DNA of 64,000 nt from Limimonas halophila (GTDB taxonomy: Bacteria > Pseudomonadota > Alphaproteobacteria > Kiloniellales > Rhodovibrionaceae). The notes beneath the pieces are model-generated. The model was not told the origin of the DNA and searched no databases. It was given only the letters and a program-made list of their open reading frames with translations. The translations under genes were made by a program, and so were the position numbers. The first letter of the stretch is position 1, and the number at the start of each line of letters is the position of its first letter. The DNA is taken from contig NZ_FNCE01000001.1 of the NCBI RefSeq assembly GCF_900100655.1, positions 62,001 to 126,000 on the forward strand. Direction: 5' to 3'. Shown here piece by piece: positions 1 through 8,654 of this stretch.

Positions 1-1
1 C

Positions 2-424
2 CTATTTCACGAAGGCCGCGTCCGTGCGCGAGCTGGTGGCCGTCAGGGCCGTGCAGTCCACCGTGGCGTCGCCCGCCGGCTGGCAGTCGCGCACGCGGTT
101 GAGCAGGATGCGCCCGACGTCGCCGCAGGCCACACCCTGGATGTCGAACAGCTTCACCGTGGTCTTGTCCGCGCGAAGCCCTCGGGTGCGCACGGCCAGC
201 CGCTTCGCGATCACGTCCCGGCTGTCGAAGATGACGAGGTCGAGCGTGTAGGCGTCGAAGGCGTGCCCGCTGGCGTTGTCGAACACCATGTAGGCGCGGC
301 AGCCGCCGTCGACGGCCTCCAGCTTGTTCAGCTCCACGCCGACCTTGCCGGTTTCGGCGCTGGCGGTGCCCGCCAGCAGCCCCGCGGCGAGGCCGGTGAC
401 GCCAATGATGTTATATCGTAACAT
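2..424 (-). CDS. small exported protein of unknown function
   Basis: A 140-residue protein is read leftward. It begins with a short basic stretch, a hydrophobic segment (residues about 5-22) and an Ala-rich cleavage region (TASAETG), so it is probably exported to the periplasm. The mature part is a small beta-rich domain with cysteines near residues 42, 99, 113 and 122, probably forming disulfides. It is clearly related to the protein encoded at 2958-3374: both share an R/G-C-R block, a T-GH-F/FKAY block, an RTRG motif and a terminal DC-ALTA/IALTA block. The two genes flank a TonB-dependent receptor, which suggests a joint role in outer-membrane uptake. I do not recognise a named family. The methionine at 424 is preferred because the signal peptide follows it directly; a start at 460 would add an unlikely leader. 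Confidence 0.75.
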   Translation of the reverse strand: MLRYNIIGVTGLAAGLLAGTASAETGKVGVELNKLEAVDGGCRAYMVFDNASGHAFDAYTLDLVIFDSRDVIAKRLAVRTRGLRADKTTVKLFDIQGVACGDVGRILLNRVRDCQPAGDATVDCTALTATSSRTDAAFVK

Positions 425-726
425 GTCGGCAGCCCTATCCCTGGTCCCGGCGTGCGTCAAGCATGCCGGGGGTGTGGTCCGTCGGATTCGATCCGTTTCC
501 GTGCCGCTTCATCGCGGTATCGCCTTTCGACCGGCCGCGTCATCCCGCGCGCCGCTGGTGTGTTTCCAGCCCGTGTGACGATCTGTCGCTTGACGCGTCT
601 TGCCTAACACGAAAGGTTCCAACGGTGGAAGGTTCGGGCGCTGGTTGTGTTCGGGCGCTTTCGATCCACCGGACCTGCGAATCATTCGCAACACGGGTGT
701 CGCAAATCGGGGGACGGGGCTCAAGC
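425..726. other. divergent intergenic region before the TonB receptor
   Basis: About 300 bases lie between the leftward exported-protein gene and the rightward receptor gene and should hold both promoters. A TTGACG hexamer at 590-595 is the best -35 candidate for the receptor, but no convincing -10 follows at the usual spacing. No Fur box or cobalamin riboswitch was recognised. Confidence 0.4.
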
Positions 727-2880
727 ATGATTCAGCACACGGCATCGCGGCGGGCGCGCCGCCTGGCAGGGGTGGGCGCACTCGCCGGCGCCCTCGCGCT
801 GCCGCACGTCGCGCCGGCGCAGACGGCGGACGGGACGGAAACCCTGGGCACGATCGCGGTCGAGGGGACGCCCATCATGGCGCCGGGGCCGGCGGAGACG
901 CTCACGGTCGATCCCGCGGAAACCACAACCTCGGGCGTCGATTCGGCCGACCTCGTCGAACGCCAGCCCGGCTACAGCGTCAACGACAACGGCCCCATCA
1001 GCGGGCAGGTGCAGCACCGCGGCATGTTCGGGCCGCGCATGAACGTGCGCGTGGACGGCACCTACGTGAACCCGGGCGGGCCGAACTGGATGGACCCGCC
1101 GCTGCACTACGCGCCCTCGGGCCTGATCGACACGGTCGAGGCGGATCGCGGCATGGCGTCGGTGAGCACCGGCGCCGAGAGCATCGGCGGCTCGGTCAAC
1201 GCCAAGCTCAAGGAAAGCAGCTTCGCCGCCGGCGGGGAAATCCGCGTGGGCGCCGAGGTCAACGGCGAACTCCGAACGGCCGAGGATTCGGGCAGCGGCT
1301 CCGGCTTCGTCGAGGCGGCGAGCGACCGCCACCGCGTCCACGCCATGACCAGCGGCAGCACGGGCGGCGACATCGAATTCCCCGGCGGCGAGATCCAGGC
1401 CAGCGAGCACGAGCGCACCATGGTCGGCGGCGGCTACGGCGTGCGCCTGGCGCCGGGGCACGAACTGTCGTTCAACGTTCGCCACCACGAAACCGACGAC
1501 ACCGGCAACCCCGCGCTGCCGATGGACATCCGCTTCTTCGACACGAACATCCTGTCGGCCGACTACACCGGCGAAACCGGGCTCGGCACGGTGACGGCGG
1601 AACTGTCCTACTCCGACATCGACCACCAGATGGACAACGTGACGCTGCGCGCGCTCGGCAACGCCAATCCGCGCCGCGTCAACGCCCAGAGCACCGGCAT
1701 CGGCTGGTCGCTCGGCCTAGAACGCGGCATCGGTCTGGGATCGCTGAAGCTCGGCGTGGACGGCCACCTGGCCGGGCACGAGATGAACATCTTCAACCCG
1801 CGCAACGCCGCCTTCTTCGTCCAGAACTTCGAGGACATCGACCGCGACCGCTACAGCGTCTTCGGCGAGTGGGACGCCGAGGTGACGCGCGACCTGAACG
1901 TCGAGCTGGGCGCGCGTGTGACGCAGGTGGAGATGGACGCCAGCCGCGTCGCCACGGGCAGCGCCCCGGGCGCGCCGCCGGTGCAGCGGCTGGTGGACGA
2001 CTTCAACGGCGGCGACCGCGACACGAGCGACACCCTCGTCGACTGGGTCGCCAAGGTGGCCTACGATGTCAGCGACAGCGTTACGCTGCGCCTGGAAGGC
2101 GGGCGCAAGACGCGCTCCCCCTCCTACATCGAGCGCTTCGCCTGGCTGCCCATCGAGGCCACCGCTGGTCTCGCCGACGGCAACAACTACGTCGGGCGGG
2201 TCGGCCTCGACCCCGAGGTGGCGCACGAGGTCGGCCTGGGCGCGGACTGGACCACGAGCAGCGTCTATTTCCGCCCGCGCGTCTTCTACCGGGATGTCGA
2301 CGACTTCATCACCGGCACGCCCTTCGACGACACGCCGAACACGATCGACAGCGACGTGGAGCGCGTCAGCAACGCCAACGGCGATGCCACGCCGCTGATC
2401 TACAGCAACACGGGCGCGGAGTTCTACGGCTTCGACGTCGACTTCGGCTACCGCTTCACCGAGAACCTGCGCATGGACGGGCAGGTGTCGCTCACCCGCG
2501 CGGAGCGCACCGACATCGACGACAACGTCTACCGCGTGCCGCCCGCGCAGGGGAACCTGCGCTTCACCTATGCGCAAAGCGGCTGGAGCGCCTTCGTCGG
2601 CACGGATCTGGCCGCCGACAAGGACCGCATCTCCCAGACCAACAACGACCCGAGCACCGAGGATCCGCGCACGCCCGGCCACGCCATCGTGAACCTGGGC
2701 GGCAGATTGCAGGTCACCCAGGGCGCGAACGTGCAGCTCGCGGTCAACAACCTCTTCGACGACAGCTACGAGCAGCAGCTCGGCGGCTTCAACCGCGTCG
2801 CCAACAGCGACGTCGGCGTCGGTCAGCGGCTCCCCGGCACCGGCCGCAGCGTCATCATGCGCGTGACCGCCGCTTTTTGA
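727..2880 (+). CDS. TonB-dependent outer-membrane receptor
   Basis: The 717-residue protein starts at the ATG at 727, which precedes a good signal peptide ending near APAQ (residue 32); an upstream in-frame extension to 463 lacks a signal peptide. A plug domain (about residues 60-170) is followed by a 22-strand-type beta barrel ending in a C-terminal Phe, as expected for outer-membrane insertion. The plug carries PNWMDPPLHYAP at residues 119-130. This resembles the MDPP region of the copper-receptor subfamily (OprC/NosA), but a Gly stands where OprC has its copper-binding Cys. Family knowledge indicates TonB/ExbBD-driven import of a metal chelate or similar nutrient; the ligand cannot be read from sequence. 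A GGGGACGGGG purine stretch precedes the start. The gene ends at a strong terminator and lies between two related exported-protein genes. Confidence 0.9.
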   Translation: MIQHTASRRARRLAGVGALAGALALPHVAPAQTADGTETLGTIAVEGTPIMAPGPAETLTVDPAETTTSGVDSADLVERQPGYSVNDNGPISGQVQHRGMFGPRMNVRVDGTYVNPGGPNWMDPPLHYAPSGLIDTVEADRGMASVSTGAESIGGSVNAKLKESSFAAGGEIRVGAEVNGELRTAEDSGSGSGFVEAASDRHRVHAMTSGSTGGDIEFPGGEIQASEHERTMVGGGYGVRLAPGHELSFNVRHHETDDTGNPALPMDIRFFDTNILSADYTGETGLGTVTAELSYSDIDHQMDNVTLRALGNANPRRVNAQSTGIGWSLGLERGIGLGSLKLGVDGHLAGHEMNIFNPRNAAFFVQNFEDIDRDRYSVFGEWDAEVTRDLNVELGARVTQVEMDASRVATGSAPGAPPVQRLVDDFNGGDRDTSDTLVDWVAKVAYDVSDSVTLRLEGGRKTRSPSYIERFAWLPIEATAGLADGNNYVGRVGLDPEVAHEVGLGADWTTSSVYFRPRVFYRDVDDFITGTPFDDTPNTIDSDVERVSNANGDATPLIYSNTGAEFYGFDVDFGYRFTENLRMDGQVSLTRAERTDIDDNVYRVPPAQGNLRFTYAQSGWSAFVGTDLAADKDRISQTNNDPSTEDPRTPGHAIVNLGGRLQVTQGANVQLAVNNLFDDSYEQQLGGFNRVANSDVGVGQRLPGTGRSVIMRVTAAF

Positions 2881-2918
2881 GGCGCCCAACCCCCAAAAAA
2901 GACGACGCCTCTCGCCTG

Positions 2919-2953
2919 GCCCCGGGTGTGATTGCGCACCCGGGGCTTTTCTG
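2919..2953 (+). terminator. intrinsic terminator of the TonB receptor gene
   Basis: A perfect 10-bp stem (2919-2928 with 2937-2946, GCCCCGGGTG and its complement) with an 8-nt loop is followed by TTTT. It sits between the receptor stop and the convergent gene at 2958. Confidence 0.85.
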
Positions 2954-2957
2954 TGGC

Positions 2958-3374
2958 TCACCGACTGAACGGCACGCGCGCGTGGGACGACGGCGCGGTG
3001 AGCGCGATGCAATCCGGCTCGGCACCGTCGGCCGTGCGGCAGGCGAAGATGCCGTCCAGGCGCACGGCCGCGATCGTGTCGCAGGGGACGTCGTGGGCGA
3101 CGAAGCTGGTTGCGGTGAGCACGCCCGCGGGCATCCCGCGCGTTCGGGCGGGCAGGCGCCGCAGGACACCGCCCCCGTCGTCGAGCACCGTCAGGGTCAG
3201 GCCGTAGGCCTTGAAGCCGTGGCCAGTCCGGTTGGACAGCGCGAACACCAGCCGGCAGCCGCGGCGGTCGTCTTCCAGCGTGTCCAGCACCAAGCCGATG
3301 CCGCCGGCCTTGGCGGGGCCGGCGAAGGCCGCGCTGATCGCGGCGGCGGCGATGAGCTGTGCCAAGCCTCGCAT
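2958..3374 (-). CDS. small exported protein, paralogue of the gene at 2-424
   Basis: The 138-residue protein starts at 3374, where GGAG lies 7-9 bases upstream and a signal peptide follows at once (hydrophobic residues about 5-18, cleavage near AKA-GG). The mature domain shares with the first protein the GCR block, NRTGHGFKAY, an RTRG motif and a final DC-IALTAPSS block. Four cysteines are at similar relative places, so two disulfides are likely. The frame stays open upstream to 3632, but that extension has no signal peptide. The gene is convergent with the TonB receptor and mirrors its sibling on the other side. Function is unknown; an accessory role in the receptor's uptake system is an inference from position only. 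Confidence 0.75.
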   Translation of the reverse strand: MRGLAQLIAAAAISAAFAGPAKAGGIGLVLDTLEDDRRGCRLVFALSNRTGHGFKAYGLTLTVLDDGGGVLRRLPARTRGMPAGVLTATSFVAHDVPCDTIAAVRLDGIFACRTADGAEPDCIALTAPSSHARVPFSR

Positions 3375-3772
3375 GGTGGTCTCCGTCCGTGGTCCGCGCC
3401 GAGGCGGTAGCATGCGGATGCGGGCGCGGAATCGCAAAAGAACCGCCGCACCGCGCACAGCCGGCCGCTCGCGCGGGAAGCATCGGGGGTGTCGTGCGGT
3501 CACCTTCGCGCGGCGATGTTCAACCAATGTCGTCAAATGTCTTAGCCGGAGTAAATTGGCATGTCGTGATGCGATACTGATTTGGTTGCTTTCCGATCGC
3601 TCCGGTTGCATCAGTGCGATGGTGATCGCCATTTGATAATCTCAGACCGCTTTTGGATGAATAAAATTCGTATTAAGATATACGAAACCTTTTCGCGCCA
3701 GTCTCGGATCGGGTGTCGAGCTGCCGCAGGAGTTGCGGCGCGCGTGGCGTGTTTCCGGTCCGGGAGGAAAAT
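3375..3772. other. AT-richer divergent promoter region
   Basis: This 398-bp gap separates the leftward exported-protein gene from the rightward chemoreceptor gene. From about 3515 to 3700 it is clearly AT-richer than its surroundings, as promoter DNA often is. A short inverted repeat (CGTAT at 3669-3673, ATACG at 3680-3684) lies about 90 bases before the chemoreceptor start and could be an operator. I see no coding sequence in it. Confidence 0.4.
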
Positions 3773-5470
3773 ATGGCTGGTGTCCGCGAGCGGCTTGCCA
3801 ATGTGCGCATTGGCAACAAGATCGCCTCGATCATCGTTCTCTTGGCGGCGTTGGCCGTCGTCGCGACTTGGTTGGGCGTGCGCGGCGTCAACAACACCGC
3901 GCAGGCGACCAAAAACCTTTACGACCATCCCTTCAAAGTCAGCAATGCGCTGGGGAACCTGCGCACGGCGCTGCTCAGCACCAGCGACGCGATGCTGGTG
4001 CTCACGGCGGGCGACGTGGACGCGGACCGCGAGGCCGTGCGCGAGCGCGTGGCCGAGGACCGCAAGCAGATCGCCGCGGCCATCGACACGCTGCACGCCC
4101 GCTACCTGGGCGAGAAGCAGGACATCTCGCGCATCGAAAACACCGTGCAGGCGTATCGGGACGTCGTCGAGCGCACGCTGAGCGCGCTGGACAACGGCAA
4201 CCGGGAGCAGGCGCGCAAGCTGTACGCCGGACAAGGGCGCGAGACTTTCCAGGCCGCCTATGACTCGGTGGATAAGCTGCTCCAGTTCGCCCGCAACATG
4301 GCGAAGAAGTTTCTCGGCGACAGCATGGCCGAGCGGGATTCGCTGGTCTGGCGGCTGATTGGCCTGACGGCCGGCATGCTGCTGGTTGGGGCGGTGCTGG
4401 CCGTGCTCGTCAGCCGCAGCATCACGCGCCCCTTGACGCGCCTGCGCGACCAGATGAGCGATCTGGCCCGGGGCAACCACGGCTTCACCGTGGCCGGCAC
4501 GCGGCGGCGCGACGAAACCGGGCAGATGGCGCAGGCGGTCGAGGTTTTCCGCGAGCAGGCGGAAGAGTCCGACCGCCTGAAGCGCGAAAATGAAGAGAAG
4601 GAACGTCAGGCCCAGGAAGAGCGCAAGCAGGCGATGAACGAACTGGCCCAGCGCTTCGAGCGCGAGGTGGGCGAGATCGTGCAGCAGGTCAGCAGCTCCG
4701 CCCAGCAGCTTCAGGGCACGGCCGAAACGATGTCCAACTCGGCCTCCACCACGAGCGAGCGCGTGCAGGCGGTCGGCTCCTCCGCCGAGCAGGCATCCAG
4801 CAACGTGCAGACCGTGGCCTCGGCGGCGCAGCAGCTCACGAACTCCATCGACGAGGTCGGATCGCGCATCAACCAGCAGTCCGAGACGGCGCGGGCCGCG
4901 CGGCAGCGCGCCGACGGCGCGCGCGAGCAGGTGCAATCCCTGGCCCAGGCGGCGGACCAGATCGGCGGCGTCATCCAGCAGATCCAGGACATCGCCGAGA
5001 AGACCAACCTGCTCGCCCTCAACGCGACCATCGAGGCGGCGCGCGCCGGCGAGGCCGGCAAGGGCTTCGCCGTCGTGGCGGACGAGGTGAAGTCGCTCGC
5101 CAACCAGACACAGAAGGCGACCGAGGACATCTCCGAGCGCATCAAGACGGTGCAGAACGAGACCAGCGAGGCGGTCAGCGTGATCGAGGCGGTGGCCGAC
5201 AACATGCGCGAGATCGACGAGGCGGCCTCCTCGATCGCCTCGGCGGTGGAGGAGCAGACCTCCTCGACGCGGGAGATCTCGCGCAACGTCGAGGAAGCCT
5301 CGACCGGCGTTCAGGACGTCTCCACGCAGCTCGGCGACATCGGCGACACCGCCAGTCAGGCCGGCACGGCGTCCAACGACCTGCTGTCCGCGGCGTCCAG
5401 CCTGTCCCGGCAGGCCGACACGCTGTCCACCAAGGTCGACGGCTTCCTCAAGGAAGTGCGCAACGGGTGA
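3773..5470 (+). CDS. methyl-accepting chemotaxis protein
   Basis: A 565-residue transmembrane chemoreceptor. The start at 3773 is fixed by GGGAGGAAA five bases upstream. It has a first membrane helix at about residues 14-34, a helical periplasmic sensor (about 35-190) resembling four-helix-bundle domains, a second membrane helix at about 197-218, a HAMP segment just after it and a long coiled-coil signalling domain. The hairpin tip is present near residues 417-445 ([18 protein letters not shown], then [11 protein letters not shown]), which contacts CheA and CheW. The tail ends in a helical region without a CheR/CheB-tethering pentapeptide. The ligand cannot be inferred. No che genes are nearby, so it is an orphan receptor locus. 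It ends four bases from the convergent photolyase gene. Confidence 0.93.
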   Translation: MAGVRERLANVRIGNKIASIIVLLAALAVVATWLGVRGVNNTAQATKNLYDHPFKVSNALGNLRTALLSTSDAMLVLTAGDVDADREAVRERVAEDRKQIAAAIDTLHARYLGEKQDISRIENTVQAYRDVVERTLSALDNGNREQARKLYAGQGRETFQAAYDSVDKLLQFARNMAKKFLGDSMAERDSLVWRLIGLTAGMLLVGAVLAVLVSRSITRPLTRLRDQMSDLARGNHGFTVAGTRRRDETGQMAQAVEVFREQAEESDRLKRENEEKERQAQEERKQAMNELAQRFEREVGEIVQQVSSSAQQLQGTAETMSNSASTTSERVQAVGSSAEQASSNVQTVASAAQQLTNSIDEVGSRINQQSETARAARQRADGAREQVQSLAQAADQIGGVIQQIQDIAEKTNLLALNATIEAARAGEAGKGFAVVADEVKSLANQTQKATEDISERIKTVQNETSEAVSVIEAVADNMREIDEAASSIASAVEEQTSSTREISRNVEEASTGVQDVSTQLGDIGDTASQAGTASNDLLSAASSLSRQADTLSTKVDGFLKEVRNG

Positions 5471-5473
5471 GCG

Positions 5474-6919
5474 TCAGCCCCCCTTGATCGTCTCGAACGC
5501 GGCCAGGGCGCGCTTGCGGGCGGCGCTGTGGTCCACGACGGGGTGGGGGTAGGTTTCGCCGAGCCGGACCCCCGCCCCCGTCAGCACCTGGGGCGGCGCC
5601 TGCCAGGGGGCGTGGATGTGCTTCGCCGGCATCCGCGCCAGCTCCGGCACCCAGGTGCGCACGTAGCCGCCCTCGGGGTCGAACTTCTGCCCCTGCGTGA
5701 CCGGATTGAAGATGCGGAAGTAGGGCGCCGCGTCGGCGCCGCAGCCGGCGACCCACTGCCACGAGGCCGAATTGTTGGCGAGGTCGGCGTCCACGAGCGT
5801 GTCCCAGAACCAGCGCTCGCCCCACTGCCACGGCAGCAGCAGGTCCTTCACCAGGAAGGAGCCGACGATCATGCGCACGCGGTTGTGCATCCAGCCCGTG
5901 GCCCACAGCTCGCGCATCCCGGCGTCGACCACGGGGTATCCGGTGCGTCCCGCCGTCCAGGCGGCGTAGGCGTCCGCATCGTCGCGCCAGGGGAAGGCGC
6001 GGAATTGCGATTTCCAGGTGGTTTCCGGGATCTCGGGCCACCAGTAGAGCAGGTGATACGAGAACTCCCGCCACACCAGCTCGCGCAGAAAATCCCAGCC
6101 GGCGGACTCCACCCCGGGCTCGGCCGCCATGCGGGCGCGCGTCGCGGCCCAGACCTGGCGCGGCGACACCTCGCCCCAGTGCAGGTGCGGCGACAGGCGG
6201 CTGGTGCCCGCTGTGTCGGGCCGGTTGCGCAACTCGGGATAGCCGGCGAGGCTGGTTTCCAGAAAGGCGTTCAGGCGCGCGTGGGCGCCGGCTTCGCCCG
6301 GTGTCCAGGCGGCGCGCAGGCCATGCGCCCAGTCGGGCGCCGTCGGCGTCAGCCCCCAGGCGTCGAGGGTCTCGCTGTCCGCCGTGACGCCGCCGGGGAC
6401 GCGTTCGGGCGCGGGCAAGGGCGCTTCGGGTTCCGGGCGCGCGCGGAACGCCTTCCAGTAGGGCGTAAACACCTTGTAGGGCGCGTCCGCGCCCGTCTTG
6501 ATGCCCCAGGGCTCGGCCAGCAGCCGCCCGTTGTGGCTTTCCGCGTGCACGCCGCGGGCGCGCAGGTCCGCCTTGATGCGGGCGTCGCGGTCGTTGGCCC
6601 AGGGCTCGTAGAGGCGGTTCCAGTGCACGGCCCCGGCGCCCACCGCCGCCGCCACGGCCGGCACGACCGTTTCCGCCGGCCCGCGCCGAAGGACCAGCGG
6701 CGCACCGAGGCGGTCCAGCGCATCGGCCAGCGCGCGCAGGGACTGGTGCAGCCACCACCGCGCGGCGCCGCCGGGGGCGTGCGCGCCGGGCGTCTCCTCG
6801 TCCAGCACGAACAGCGGCACCACCGGGTGCCCGTGGTCGATGGCCGCCGCCAGCGCGGGGTTGTCCGCCACCCGGAGGTCCGATCGAAACCACATCAAAG
6901 TGGGGCAATCACATCCCAT
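5474..6919 (-). CDS. phrB: deoxyribodipyrimidine photo-lyase (CPD photolyase)
   Basis: A 481-residue class I photolyase that uses blue light to split cyclobutane pyrimidine dimers in DNA. The N-terminal alpha/beta antenna domain begins with WFRSDLRVADNPAL (residues 10-23). The C-terminal FAD-binding helical domain contains SRLSPHLHWGEVSP and, near residues 345-400, WMHNRVRMIVGSFLVKD followed by the ASWQW-GCGADAAPYFRIFNP signature, with the tryptophans of the electron-transfer chain. Length fits the family (about 470-480). AAGGGA lies about 10 bases before the ATG. The gene is single and convergent with the chemoreceptor. Confidence 0.95.
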   Translation of the reverse strand: MGCDCPTLMWFRSDLRVADNPALAAAIDHGHPVVPLFVLDEETPGAHAPGGAARWWLHQSLRALADALDRLGAPLVLRRGPAETVVPAVAAAVGAGAVHWNRLYEPWANDRDARIKADLRARGVHAESHNGRLLAEPWGIKTGADAPYKVFTPYWKAFRARPEPEAPLPAPERVPGGVTADSETLDAWGLTPTAPDWAHGLRAAWTPGEAGAHARLNAFLETSLAGYPELRNRPDTAGTSRLSPHLHWGEVSPRQVWAATRARMAAEPGVESAGWDFLRELVWREFSYHLLYWWPEIPETTWKSQFRAFPWRDDADAYAAWTAGRTGYPVVDAGMRELWATGWMHNRVRMIVGSFLVKDLLLPWQWGERWFWDTLVDADLANNSASWQWVAGCGADAAPYFRIFNPVTQGQKFDPEGGYVRTWVPELARMPAKHIHAPWQAPPQVLTGAGVRLGETYPHPVVDHSAARKRALAAFETIKGG

Positions 6920-7240
6920 GATTGTGTTTCCCTTTCGGGGGGTTGATAACTCACGCGAACGCCGATACGCTCACGCCGATGTGACAGCCCGTTGAAGCCT
7001 TTGCGATCTTGTGTCGCATTGTATGACAGGGCAAATTCGGACTAGGTGTTCTGAACATGGGATGGAGTTCGTCCCATCGGGAGGGCGTCTCGCCTCGGCT
7101 AGGCCTCCTCACTTCCCGATAAAACTCCGTCCCGTGCGCCGGGCGGCGCCGGTCGTTCCCCCAACCCCACACCCCACCCTCGAGCGGTGTCGCCCGGCAT
7201 CCTTCCGACCCACCCGCGGGGACGATGGCGTCGTCGCCGC
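6920..7240. other. intergenic region with a long imperfect inverted repeat
   Basis: This 321-bp gap lies upstream of the photolyase gene and downstream of pdeM, both read leftward. It contains an imperfect inverted repeat: 7059-7084 (GGGATGGAGTT...ATCGGGAGG) pairs with 7112-7133 (CTTCCCGAT...AACTCCGTCCC), loop about 27 nt. No T-run follows, so it is not a clear terminator. I see no gene here. Confidence 0.45.
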
Positions 7241-7966
7241 TCACGACAAGAGGCGGTCGCCCGAAAAGCCGTACACGCTTTGCGTGCCCAGGACGTGGAC
7301 CCGGAACCGGGCCGCGAACAGGCTTTGAAAAGCCGGATCGCGCACGTTCAACCCCCCCGTGTAGGCACCGAACGCCGGGAGCACGAGGCGGCGGCCGTCG
7401 TGAACGAAACAGGACCGCCGGAGCGTGCGCCCGCGCACGCGCACCTTGGCCTTGGGGTGGTAGTGTCCGGAGACCTCGCCCGCAGGCAGCGCGTCGGTGC
7501 GCGCGATGTGGCGGAACACCAGGCCGCCCGCGCAATGCTCCTGCATGACCTCGCCGCCGAAGGCGGGGCTCGGGTCGGGGTCGTGGTTGCCCGCGATCCA
7601 GATCCAGTGGGCCCGCGCCGTCAGCGCGCGCAGCCGCTCGCCCTCAGCCGCGTCCAGCCGCTGCGGCCCGCCGGGGTCGTGAAAGGAATCGCCCAGGCAG
7701 ATCACGGTGTCGGGGCGGTGCCGGTCGAGCGCCGCGGCCAAGCGGTCCAGGGTTGCCGTGCTGTCGTGGGGCGGCAGGGGGCCGGCGCCGTGGCGGGTGT
7801 AATTGCTGCCCTTTTCCAGATGCAGGTCGGCGACGATGAGCGTGCGCCGGGCCGGCCACAGCAGCACGCCCGCCGGATCGGGCTGCAGCGCGACGCCGTT
7901 CAGGCGGATCGTTGGCTGCTCGGCGGTGGGCGCGTCCTGCGCTCGCACGGGCGATCGTCTCCTCAT
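7241..7966 (-). CDS. pdeM: ligase-associated DNA damage response endonuclease PdeM
   Basis: A 241-residue calcineurin-like metallophosphoesterase of the PdeM family, a predicted nuclease found with a DEXH helicase, an ATP-dependent ligase and an exonuclease in a DNA-damage gene set. The metal-binding motifs are in order: DLH (residues 47-49), GDSFHD, GNHDPD and GHYHPK. The first methionine in good context is at 7966; the frame remains open upstream but that part is Arg/Pro-rich and not family-like. The partner helicase gene lies on the same strand at 9411-11891. They are not adjacent here: a toxin-antitoxin pair and repeats of about 1.4 kb separate them. No ligase or exonuclease gene of the set is in the window. 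Confidence 0.88.
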   Translation of the reverse strand: MRRRSPVRAQDAPTAEQPTIRLNGVALQPDPAGVLLWPARRTLIVADLHLEKGSNYTRHGAGPLPPHDSTATLDRLAAALDRHRPDTVICLGDSFHDPGGPQRLDAAEGERLRALTARAHWIWIAGNHDPDPSPAFGGEVMQEHCAGGLVFRHIARTDALPAGEVSGHYHPKAKVRVRGRTLRRSCFVHDGRRLVLPAFGAYTGGLNVRDPAFQSLFAARFRVHVLGTQSVYGFSGDRLLS

Positions 7967-8150
7967 GCGCGGTCTTGTCGAGACGGCCGGCCTTGTCGAG
8001 CGGTCCCGCTTCCCACTGGCGGCGCGGGGCATGCGGCGGCGCTTCACCGCGCGTCGGCGCCGGGGTGGGGCAAGTGCCTCCCGTCGCCACGGCGGTGGGG
8101 GCCTCGAAGCGCGATTGATACGCGGCGAATCCCGCTTCGCCAATCCCGCC

Positions 8151-8258
8151 CTTTCTCCTGAAGGAGAAGGTGGTGGTTGGCGAAACGTCGCGTCGCGCCA
8201 ACCCTCTCCCGCCGGGAGATGGCCGCCCGGCGACCCCCGTCGCCGGGCGGGGGGAGGC
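8151..8258. repeat. interspersed palindromic repeat (REP-like), copy A
   Basis: The unit reads CTTTCTCCTGAAGGAGAAGG at 8151-8170, a spacer of about 30 bases, CCCTCTCCCGCCGGGAGA at 8202-8219, then a perfect 12-bp stem-loop (8223-8234 with 8239-8250, loop CCCC) and GGGGGAGGCGGTGAC. The same order of modules recurs at 63434-63563 and 63718-63847. The whole gap 7967-8432 downstream of the antitoxin gene has no other recognisable gene. Confidence 0.75.
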
Positions 8259-8350
8259 GGTGACGGTACGGATGGCAACGATTCCCAGACAGCCGCCCCC
8301 ATCGCGTTTGGACGGCGTCCGGTCAGCTGACGAAGGCGATCAAACATGCC
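8259..8350. repeat. direct repeat, left copy, flanking the toxin-antitoxin pair
   Basis: This 92-bp stretch is matched by 9305-9397 in the same orientation at roughly 80% identity by eye. Shared blocks include GCCGCCCCCATCGCG, TTGGACGGCGTC and GCGATCAA. The two copies bracket the PIN/RHH toxin-antitoxin genes. Confidence 0.8.
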
Positions 8351-8393
8351 ATGTTTGCGTCCGATCGCTTGACGGATGGGATGTTTGATCGCC
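8335..8393 (-). promoter_or_regulatory. perfect 13-bp inverted repeat after the antitoxin gene
   Basis: GGCGATCAAACAT (8335-8347) and its exact complement (8381-8393) are separated by 33 bases, about 40 bases downstream of the antitoxin stop. It may act as a transcription end or an mRNA-stabilising hairpin. There is no T-run, so the role is uncertain. Confidence 0.5.
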
Positions 8394-8432
8394 CCTATGC
8401 GGCCGCTCAGCGGCGGCACGCGCTTGATGCGG

Positions 8433-8654
8433 TTACCCCTCGTCGTCCCGGTCGAGGCGATCGAGCACGGCCAAGGCCGCATCCCGGTCGCCTTGAGACG
8501 CCATGGCCCGGAAGCGGTTCTCCACGTCCCACGCTGTGATGGCCTGGGTGCTCAACTCTTCGAACAGCTTGTTGACGCTGATCCCGCGGCTTTGGGCCAG
8601 GGCTTTCAAGCGGGCGGCTGTGTCGTCGGGCAGCCGGATCGTCAGGGTGCTCAT
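8433..8654 (-). CDS. ribbon-helix-helix antitoxin
   Basis: A 73-residue protein beginning MSTLTIRLPDDTAARLKAL, the beta strand and first helix of a CopG/Arc-type ribbon-helix-helix fold, followed by RGISVNKLFEEL for the second helix. The rest is a helical, acidic tail (DRDDEG end) likely to bind the toxin. RHH proteins of this size bind their own operator as dimers and neutralise a partner toxin. Its ATG overlaps the stop codon of the upstream PIN-domain gene (ATGA), showing translational coupling. The toxin comes first here, the reverse of the commonest order. Confidence 0.88.
   Translation of the reverse strand: MSTLTIRLPDDTAARLKALAQSRGISVNKLFEELSTQAITAWDVENRFRAMASQGDRDAALAVLDRLDRDDEG

Noticed and set aside
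600-3410. Very long open frame overlapping the TonB receptor gene on the same strand
   Set aside because: It is Arg/His/Gly-rich throughout with no domain features and is explained by the third-position GC bias of the real gene.
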